Below are positions 35,971 to 41,617 of a stretch of 41,617 bases of DNA, piece after piece. Source of the stretch: Pseudomonas alkylphenolica (lineage in GTDB: Bacteria > Pseudomonadota > Gammaproteobacteria > Pseudomonadales > Pseudomonadaceae); the NCBI RefSeq assembly GCF_016009175.1, contig NZ_JADUCM010000042.1, positions 1 through 41,617 on the forward strand, written 5' to 3'. A model generated the notes under the pieces. That model saw only the letters and a program-made list of their open reading frames with translations. It made no database searches and was not told where the DNA came from. The position numbers and the translations under genes are program-made. How positions within the stretch are numbered: the stretch's first letter is position 1; each line of letters opens with the position of its first letter.

Positions 35971-36238
35971 GTACTGGACTCCAGGCTAACGGTGGTTGCG
36001 ACCTCTGCGGCAGTTTCCCATTTCAACGATCGCCACCTAGGCTCAAAGGCAGGGGCAACGGTTGCAGGAGGGACGGCTTGGCCGATCGCTCGTTGTAGAT
36101 TGAATAAAATACTGCCAGCAAAAACGCTTGTTTTCTATTTTTTTACGAATAATCTTGTAATTCCAACAACAAAATCAGATTCAGTGAAGCAGTTCCTCAT
36201 TTGCCACGGGCTTCACCCGGTCTGCCAGAGGTAGCTCC
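35971..36238. promoter_or_regulatory. edd-gap divergent control region
   Basis: 268 bases with an AT-rich centre (36095-36185). A possible gap promoter is TTGTTT at 36128-36133, 16-base spacer, TAATCT at 36150-36155. The HexR box directly after it would block transcription. No clear edd-facing promoter could be named. Confidence 0.4.
36155..36169 (+). promoter_or_regulatory. HexR box between edd and gap
   Basis: TTGT-AATTCCA-ACAA is an exact match to the HexR operator pattern TTGT-N7-ACAA. It overlaps the proposed -10 of gap and can serve both divergent genes. The following AACAACAA also fits an A-rich Hfq/Crc motif, but is too far from a start codon to weigh heavily. Confidence 0.8.
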
Positions 36239-37240
36239 ATGACCCTTCGTATCGCAATCAATGGCTTTGGCCGCATCGGTCGCAACGTCCTTCGCGCACT
36301 CTATACCCAAGGCTACCGCCAGGACCTGCAGGTCGTCGCGATCAATGACCTGGGCGACAGCGCGATCAATGCGCACCTGCTCAAGTACGACAGTGTCCAT
36401 GGCATTTTCGCTGCCAGCGTCGAGTCCGATCATGAAAGTTTGACGGTCAATGGCGACCGTATTGCGGTCAGCGCCATTCGCAACCCCGCGGAGCTGCCGT
36501 GGAAAGCAGAAGCCATCGATGTGGTGTTCGAATGCACGGGGCTATTCACCGAGCGGGCCAAGGCTGCCGCCCATCTTACTGCCGGCGCGGGCAAAGTCAT
36601 TATTTCGGCACCGGCCAAGGGTGCCGACGCGACCATTGTGTATGGGGTCAACCATGACATTCTGCGCCCTTCGCACCAGATCATCTCCAGTGCATCGTGC
36701 ACCACCAACTGCCTGGCGCCCGTGGCGCAGGTGCTGCAACGCGAGCTGGGCATCGAGCAGGGCCTGATGACCACTATCCATGCCTACACCAATGACCAGA
36801 GCCTGACCGACGTATTTCACAGCGACCCGTACCGTGCGCGCTCGGCAACCCAGTCAATGATCCCGAGCAAAACCGGCGCGGCTGAAGCCGTTGGCCTGGT
36901 GCTGCCGGAGCTGGCCGGCAAACTCACCGGCATGGCAGTAAGGGTGCCGGTGATCAACGTGTCGCTGGTCGACCTGACGGTCAACCTCAAGCGCGACACC
37001 AGCGTCGAGGAGGTCAACAACCTGTTCAAGGAGGCCAGCCGCCACTCCAAAGTGCTGGGGTACAACAGCTTGCCGCTGGTGTCCTGCGACTTTAACCACA
37101 ACCCGCTGTCGTCGATTTTCGATGCCAACCACACCCGGGTCAGTGGCCGCATGCTCAAGGTCATGGCCTGGTACGACAACGAATGGGGCTTCTCCAACCG
37201 CATGCTGGATAACTGCCTGGCACTGTGTAACGCCGTGTAG
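36239..37240 (+). CDS. gap: Glyceraldehyde-3-phosphate dehydrogenase, type I
   Basis: 333 residues. Oxidises glyceraldehyde-3-phosphate from KDPG cleavage with NAD. N-terminal INGFGRIGRNVLRAL Rossmann motif, catalytic Cys154 in SSASCTTNCLAP, and the late MAWYDNEWGFSNRML stretch are intact. The GAGGT ribosome binding site precedes the ATG at 36239. HexR control through the box at 36155 matches its metabolic role. Confidence 0.96.
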   Translation: MTLRIAINGFGRIGRNVLRALYTQGYRQDLQVVAINDLGDSAINAHLLKYDSVHGIFAASVESDHESLTVNGDRIAVSAIRNPAELPWKAEAIDVVFECTGLFTERAKAAAHLTAGAGKVIISAPAKGADATIVYGVNHDILRPSHQIISSASCTTNCLAPVAQVLQRELGIEQGLMTTIHAYTNDQSLTDVFHSDPYRARSATQSMIPSKTGAAEAVGLVLPELAGKLTGMAVRVPVINVSLVDLTVNLKRDTSVEEVNNLFKEASRHSKVLGYNSLPLVSCDFNHNPLSSIFDANHTRVSGRMLKVMAWYDNEWGFSNRMLDNCLALCNAV

Positions 37241-37265
37241 GTATCCGCCACAAAAAAAGTAGGAC

Positions 37266-37298
37266 TTGACCAATACGTTGATGATAAGCATTATCATT
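37266..37298 (+). promoter_or_regulatory. Fur-controlled promoter of the sigma factor gene
   Basis: A Fur box GATGATAAGCATTATCATT (37280-37298) matches the 19-base consensus closely. It lies over the downstream half of a sigma-70 promoter with TTGACC at 37266-37271, a 17-base spacer and CATTAT at 37289-37294. Iron-loaded Fur should therefore shut off the sigma factor gene beginning at 37324. Confidence 0.82.
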
Positions 37299-37323
37299 CG
37301 CTTCGTATTGGTCGGGTATTGCT

Positions 37324-37842
37324 GTGAGCCAGTCTCAGTTCAACACTGTATTTCTCGCCCAGCGGGTCAGCTTGCTGCGAACCTTGCAGCGCATGGTCGA
37401 TAACCCCAGCACCGCCGAAGACCTGCTGCAGGAGACCTACCTGCGCGTCACCCGGGCCTTGGGCGAACGCCCGATCGAGCACCTGGAACCCTTTGTTTTC
37501 CAGACCGCCCGCAACCTGGCACTTGACCATTTGCGCGCCCGCCGCACGCAAGCGCGCAACCTGGTGGACGATGTCCCCGAGCAGGTCCTGCACAACGTCG
37601 CAGCCCCCAGCAGCAGCGCCGAAGACGCCGCCCATGCCGAGCAACTGCTCAAGCGCCTGAGTGTCAGCCTGGGCCAATTGACCTCGCGTCAGCAACGAAT
37701 TTTCATCCTCAGCCGCCTGCATGGTGCCAGCTATCTGGAAATTGCCGAGCAATTGAATGTGTCGTCGAGCACGGTTCAGAAGGAACTGAAACTGATCATG
37801 GCCATCTGTGTCGGCGTCGCCAACCGTCTGAATCGCGATTGA
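37324..37842 (+). CDS. hasI: FecI-type ECF sigma factor (HasI-like)
   Basis: 172 residues, an iron-starvation ECF sigma factor. Region 2 (SAEDLLQETYLRV-type, here TAEDLLQETYLRVTRAL) and region 4 (SRQQRIFILSRLHGASYLEIAEQLNVSSSTVQKE) are complete. GTG start at 37324. It should direct transcription of the receptor gene downstream once the FecR-type protein is signalled by the occupied receptor. I use the symbol because the receptor looks like a HasR. The exact ligand is not proven. Confidence 0.85.
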   Translation: MSQSQFNTVFLAQRVSLLRTLQRMVDNPSTAEDLLQETYLRVTRALGERPIEHLEPFVFQTARNLALDHLRARRTQARNLVDDVPEQVLHNVAAPSSSAEDAAHAEQLLKRLSVSLGQLTSRQQRIFILSRLHGASYLEIAEQLNVSSSTVQKELKLIMAICVGVANRLNRD

Positions 37843-37910
37843 CCCCGGCTTGCCACGCACGCCGTTACGCTTGATCATAATTAGAATTACAAGACCCCGC
37901 AGGATTTGCC

Positions 37911-38873
37911 GTGACCGATAGCGCCCCTGATCGCCCTTCGCCGCCCCACGTGGCCGCTAGCGACAGCGCCATGGACCAGGCGCTGGACTGGCTGATCCGC
38001 CTGCAGTGCGCCACCGCCGAAGACACCCGGGCCTTCGAGGCCTGGCTGGAAGCTGATGCGGCCAATGCCCAGGCCTACGTCGAAGCCGAAGCGCTGTGGC
38101 AAGGCGATACCCTGCGCCAGGCCGCCAGCCAGATTGCCCAGGCCCAACGGCCATCGCGCCTGGCACGCCTGCGCCCGCACTGGAAGCCACTCAGCGCTGC
38201 CGCCGTGCTGCTGATCGGCGTGTTCACCGTCGGTAACCTGCCCGTCCGCCTGCAGGCCGATCACCTCACCGTGGTCGGCGAACGCCAGCGCCTGCAGCTG
38301 GAGGATGGCTCCAAGGTCCTGCTGAACACCAACTCGGCATTCTCCAGCGACATCGACGCCCGCCAGCGCGTCGCCCGCCTGTACCAGGGCGAGGCGTTCT
38401 TCGAAGTGCCCGCCGGCCTGAACCAGCCACTGGAACTGCAGGCAGGCCCGTTGCGCGCCAGTGTCCGCGACAGCGATTTCGCCGTGCGTTACCTCGATGG
38501 CGAAGCCCAGGTGCGCGTTCAGCGTGGCGATGTCGACCTGCAGGCCAGCAGCGACCAGCGCATTCGCCTGTCCAGCGGCGACAGCATTCGCGTCGGCCCC
38601 AACGGTTTCGGCCAGCGTGAACGCGTTGACGCCCAGAAGGACCTGGCCTGGGTTCAGGGCCGGCTGGTGTTCGAGAACTGCCCGCTGAACCAGGTGCTGG
38701 CCGAACTGCGCCGTTACTACCCGGGCCTGATCATTTCCCGCAACGAACGTCTGGAGCAGGTCGCGGTCACCGGCAACTACCGCCTGGACCAGCCACTGGA
38801 AACCTTGCGTGCCCTGGCGCACATCACCTCGGCGCAACTCCACGAGTTCCCCGCCGTGGTCATTATTAACTGA
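37911..38873 (+). CDS. hasS: FecR-type anti-sigma factor (HasS-like)
   Basis: 320 residues. N-terminal cytoplasmic FecR_N part (DWLIRLQCATAEDTRAFEAWLEADAANAQAYVEA) binds the sigma factor, one membrane segment lies at about 84-102 (PLSAAAVLLIGVFTV), and the periplasmic FecR domain follows. The last 65 residues (CPLNQVLAELRRYY to the end) have a STN-like fold pattern matching the receptor's own N-terminal domain. GTG start at 37911, 68 bases after the sigma stop. Confidence 0.85.
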   Translation: MTDSAPDRPSPPHVAASDSAMDQALDWLIRLQCATAEDTRAFEAWLEADAANAQAYVEAEALWQGDTLRQAASQIAQAQRPSRLARLRPHWKPLSAAAVLLIGVFTVGNLPVRLQADHLTVVGERQRLQLEDGSKVLLNTNSAFSSDIDARQRVARLYQGEAFFEVPAGLNQPLELQAGPLRASVRDSDFAVRYLDGEAQVRVQRGDVDLQASSDQRIRLSSGDSIRVGPNGFGQRERVDAQKDLAWVQGRLVFENCPLNQVLAELRRYYPGLIISRNERLEQVAVTGNYRLDQPLETLRALAHITSAQLHEFPAVVIIN

Positions 38874-38988
38874 CTGGAAAGTTTTTTTACGCGATCCCTT
38901 GAGGCGATACGTCTCGTTATAGCCAATGCAACTGATTCTTATTTTTGAATCGGTCATACCTATAACTGCGCGACAGGGAGCGCTATCG
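38874..38988 (+). promoter_or_regulatory. Upstream region of the TonB receptor
   Basis: 115 bases. A GGAAAG at 38876-38881 resembles the -35 of FecI-type promoters, but the downstream element does not sit at the usual spacing, so I cannot fix a sigma-dependent promoter. A short palindrome GATTC-N8-GAATC lies at about 38933-38950. Confidence 0.3.
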
Positions 38989-41577
38989 ATGTCTACTGGT
39001 TTCACTCGTCGGTCTTCAGACACTTCACGTAAACCCGGCCTGCAGCGTTGCACGCTCTCCCTGTTGACCCTGGCCCTGCTCGCCAGCGGCGCCTGCAGCC
39101 TGCCCGCGCTGGCGGCTGAACCCGCCCAGGCCAGCGCCCCGCGCATGGGTGATTACCGCTTCGCCATCAAACAGCAGCCCCTGGTCTCGGCCCTGAACGC
39201 CTTTACCACGGTGACCGGCTGGCAGGTCGGTTTCTCCGCAGAGATCGCCGAAGGCGTGGCCTCCCCAGGCGTACAGGGTTCGCTCAAACCTGAAGCCGCG
39301 TTGCAACGCCTGCTCAGCGGCACCGGGCTGAGCTACCGCACCCTTGGAAGCGGCAACGTAGTAATCGAGCGCAGCAGCTCCAACGCCATCGCCCTGCAGC
39401 AGATCACCGTCAGCGCCACCCGCAGCGCCCAGGATGTCAGCCAGGTGCCGAGCACCGTCAGCGTACAGACCCGCGAACAGCTCGACCGCCAGAACGTCAA
39501 CAACATCAAGGACCTGGTGCGCTACGAGCCAGGCGTATCGGTCAGCGGTACCGGCCAGCGCAGTGGTCTGAATGGCTACAACATCCGCGGCATCGATGGT
39601 GAGCGGGTATTGACCCAGATCGACGGCGTGTCGATTCCCGACAGTTTTTTCTTTGGCCCCTACGCGCAGACGCAGCGCAACTATGTCGACCCTGAAATCA
39701 TCAAGCGCGTGGAGATCCTGCGCGGGCCGGCCTCGGTGCTGTACGGCAGCAACGCCATCGGCGGTGCCGTCAGCTACTTCACCCTCGACCCCGATGACAT
39801 CATCAAGCCGGGTCAGGACGTCGGTGCACGGCTGAAAACCGGCTACAGCTCGGCGGATGAAAGCTGGCTGAACTCGGCCACCGTCGCCGGGCGTCAAGGC
39901 GACTTCGACGGCCTGTTGCACCTGAGCCAGCGCAATGGCCACGAGACCGAGTCTTACGGCGAACACGGCGGTACCGGCCTCAACCGTACCGAGGCCAACC
40001 CGGAGGACGTCCGCACCACCAACATCCTGGCCAAGGCCGGCTGGAATTACGCCGACGACTCGCGCCTCGCGCTGACCTATGAGCACTACAAGGACGACCG
40101 CGACCTGAATCAGAAAAGCGCCGTGGGTGGTCCGTTCATTCCGGGCTTCGGGGCGATGAACTCCTACCGCGCCCGCACCGGTGAAGACACCGTGACCCGT
40201 GAGCGCTTCGGCATCAATCACGAGTTTGCCCTGGGCAGTGTGCTGGCCGACAACGTCAAATGGAGCCTGAACTACCAGATCGGCAAGACCGACCAGCGCA
40301 CCGAAGAGCTCTACTTCGCCTCTGGCCGCCAGGTACTGCGCGATCGCCAGACCACCTACAAAGACCGTCAATGGCTGTTTGACGCGCAGTTGGACAAGGC
40401 CTTCAGCGTGGGTGAAACCGAGCATCTGCTGACCTACGGCACCACCCTCAAACACCAGAAAGTGACCGGTTCACGCAGCGGCACCGGCACCTGCCTGAAC
40501 GTGGGTGGCAGCTGCCGCGCCATTGGCCAGGTCAGCGACGCCCAGGTACTGGTCAGCGACTTCCCGGACCCGACCGTCAACACCTACAGCCTGTTTGCCC
40601 AGGACGAGATCCGCTGGAATCAATGGACCTTCCTGCCCGGCCTGCGCTACGACTACACCCAGCTCAAGCCGCACATCACCGACGAATTCCTGCGCGGCAT
40701 CGGCGCATCGAGCACCGACCCGATCGATGACGACGAAAAGACCTGGAATCGCGTATCGCCAAAACTCGGTGTGACGTACGCCTTCAACAACAATTACACC
40801 TGGTACGGCCAGTATGCTGAAGGCTTCCGTACCCCTACGGCAAAATCCCTCTACGGGCGCTTCGAGAACCCTGGCCTGGGCTACAGCGTACGCGGCAATT
40901 CCGACCTGGAACCGGAGAAGAGCAAAAGCTACGAAACCGGCCTGCGTGGCAACTTCGACGCCGGCAACTTCGATGTGGCGGTGTTCTACAACAAGTACCG
41001 CGACTTCATCAACGAAGACGCCGTGCAGGGCAGCAACCTCGGCCAGACCTTCGAAGCCAACAACATCAAGCACGCCACCATCAAGGGTGCCGAGTTCAAG
41101 GGCCGCCTGAACCTGGATCACTTCGGTGCCGCCAACGGCCTGTACACCCAGGGCTCGATCGCCTATGCCCGTGGCCGCAACGACGACACCGGCCAGCCGC
41201 TCAACAGCGTCAACCCGCTGACGGCGGTGATGGGACTGGGCTATGAGCAGGAACAATACGGTGCACTGCTGAGCTGGACGCTGGTCAAGCGCAAGGACCG
41301 TGTTGACGACACCACCTTCTTCGCTCCCGACGGCACCAGCAAGCAGTTCCGCACGCCCGGCTACGGTGTGCTCGACCTGGCCGGCTTCTACAAGGTCACC
41401 GACGACATCACGGTCAACGCCGGCCTGTACAACCTGACCGACAAAAAGTACTGGCAGTGGGATGACGTGCGCGGCTACGACGGCCTCGGCGAAGCCGCCG
41501 TCACCGCTCCCGCCAACCTCGACCGCCTGACCATGCCTAGCCGCAACTTTGCGATCAACCTGGTCTGGGATATCTGA
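38989..41577 (+). CDS. hasR: TonB-dependent receptor with signalling domain (HasR-like)
   Basis: 862 residues. Signal peptide about 1-43, then a STN signalling domain (about 55-130, RFAIKQQPLVSALNAFTTVTGW to NVVIER), a plug (about 150-290 with NIRGIDGERVLTQIDGV and the VEILRGPASVLYGSNAIGGAV motif) and a barrel. The stretch GQYAEGFRTPTAKSLYG resembles the FRAP box region of haem and haemophore receptors, so haem or haemophore uptake is the best guess. The ATG at 38989 follows AGGGAG. The longer frame from 38926 has no signal peptide. A haemophore gene (hasA) is not in the window. Confidence 0.86.
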   Translation: MSTGFTRRSSDTSRKPGLQRCTLSLLTLALLASGACSLPALAAEPAQASAPRMGDYRFAIKQQPLVSALNAFTTVTGWQVGFSAEIAEGVASPGVQGSLKPEAALQRLLSGTGLSYRTLGSGNVVIERSSSNAIALQQITVSATRSAQDVSQVPSTVSVQTREQLDRQNVNNIKDLVRYEPGVSVSGTGQRSGLNGYNIRGIDGERVLTQIDGVSIPDSFFFGPYAQTQRNYVDPEIIKRVEILRGPASVLYGSNAIGGAVSYFTLDPDDIIKPGQDVGARLKTGYSSADESWLNSATVAGRQGDFDGLLHLSQRNGHETESYGEHGGTGLNRTEANPEDVRTTNILAKAGWNYADDSRLALTYEHYKDDRDLNQKSAVGGPFIPGFGAMNSYRARTGEDTVTRERFGINHEFALGSVLADNVKWSLNYQIGKTDQRTEELYFASGRQVLRDRQTTYKDRQWLFDAQLDKAFSVGETEHLLTYGTTLKHQKVTGSRSGTGTCLNVGGSCRAIGQVSDAQVLVSDFPDPTVNTYSLFAQDEIRWNQWTFLPGLRYDYTQLKPHITDEFLRGIGASSTDPIDDDEKTWNRVSPKLGVTYAFNNNYTWYGQYAEGFRTPTAKSLYGRFENPGLGYSVRGNSDLEPEKSKSYETGLRGNFDAGNFDVAVFYNKYRDFINEDAVQGSNLGQTFEANNIKHATIKGAEFKGRLNLDHFGAANGLYTQGSIAYARGRNDDTGQPLNSVNPLTAVMGLGYEQEQYGALLSWTLVKRKDRVDDTTFFAPDGTSKQFRTPGYGVLDLAGFYKVTDDITVNAGLYNLTDKKYWQWDDVRGYDGLGEAAVTAPANLDRLTMPSRNFAINLVWDI

Positions 41578-41582
41578 GCCAG

Positions 41583-41617
41583 CATCGCCGGCAAGCCGGC
41601 TCCTACAAGTGTAGGAG
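41583..41617. repeat. REP-like element at the window edge
   Basis: GCCGGCAAGCCGGCTCCTAC is the P. putida REP core, with the palindrome GCCGGCAAGCCGGC. It is followed by the inverted repeat TCCTACAAGTGTAGGA and is cut by the window end. It begins directly after the receptor gene's stop. Confidence 0.7.

Noticed and set aside
38874..38988. A precise FecI-type promoter for the receptor
   Set aside because: The GGAAAG element has no partner element at a normal distance, so the site is listed only as an uncertain region.
39025..40455. A 476-codon minus-strand frame opposite the TonB receptor
   Set aside because: Antisense to a full receptor and without any protein family pattern.

Overview
The window is a 41.6 kb piece of a Pseudomonas chromosome, most likely from the P. 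putida / P. entomophila group. The GC content is high, many reading frames are open on both strands, and REP-type palindromes resembling those of P. putida sit between genes. The gene order (purL, mltF, tadA, guaA-guaB, xseA, leuA, then the glucose uptake and Entner-Doudoroff block, gap and an iron-responsive sigma/anti-sigma/TonB receptor set) is the one I remember from P. putida. Nearly all of it is core genome. No tRNA, rRNA, CRISPR array, transposase or integrase was seen.

Layout. 1-118 is an almost pure C/G homopolymer block that is probably an assembly artefact. 124-6603 carries a YqfO-like gene, purL, the lytic transglycosylase mltF and the tRNA deaminase tadA. 6603-8684 has a Tat-exported multicopper oxidase, which overlaps tadA by one base, and a secreted SnoaL-like protein. 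8781-11907 is guaA-guaB (GMP synthesis). 11993-14343 has a CxxC protein, a TauE/SafE exporter and a divergent LysR regulator. 14378-16585 has xseA and an M23 peptidase. 16742-18570 has a leucine-rich leader ORF and leuA.

18632-20086 is the accessory part and the most interesting stretch. Two adjacent leftward genes encode proteins of the monalysin type, the beta-barrel pore-forming toxin of P. entomophila. They lie between leuA and eda, have lower GC than their neighbours, and both lack the N-terminal propeptide that I recall for monalysin. The downstream gene keeps an amphipathic, alternating membrane hairpin. In the upstream gene this hairpin is interrupted by prolines, which suggests a partner or control subunit rather than a second pore former.

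20306-37240 is a complete glucose unit. OprB carries sugar across the outer membrane, GtsABCD imports it, and Glk phosphorylates it. Zwf, Pgl, Edd and Eda form the Entner-Doudoroff route, followed by Gap, with a mutarotase alongside. Control is by HexR (boxes upstream of zwf and between edd and gap), by the GltR/GtrS two-component pair, and probably by Hfq/Crc through A-rich motifs in the oprB and gtsA leaders. 37266-41577 is a Fur-box-controlled FecI/FecR-type sigma and anti-sigma pair with a STN-containing TonB receptor of the haem/haemophore (HasR) type. The window ends inside a REP-like sequence.
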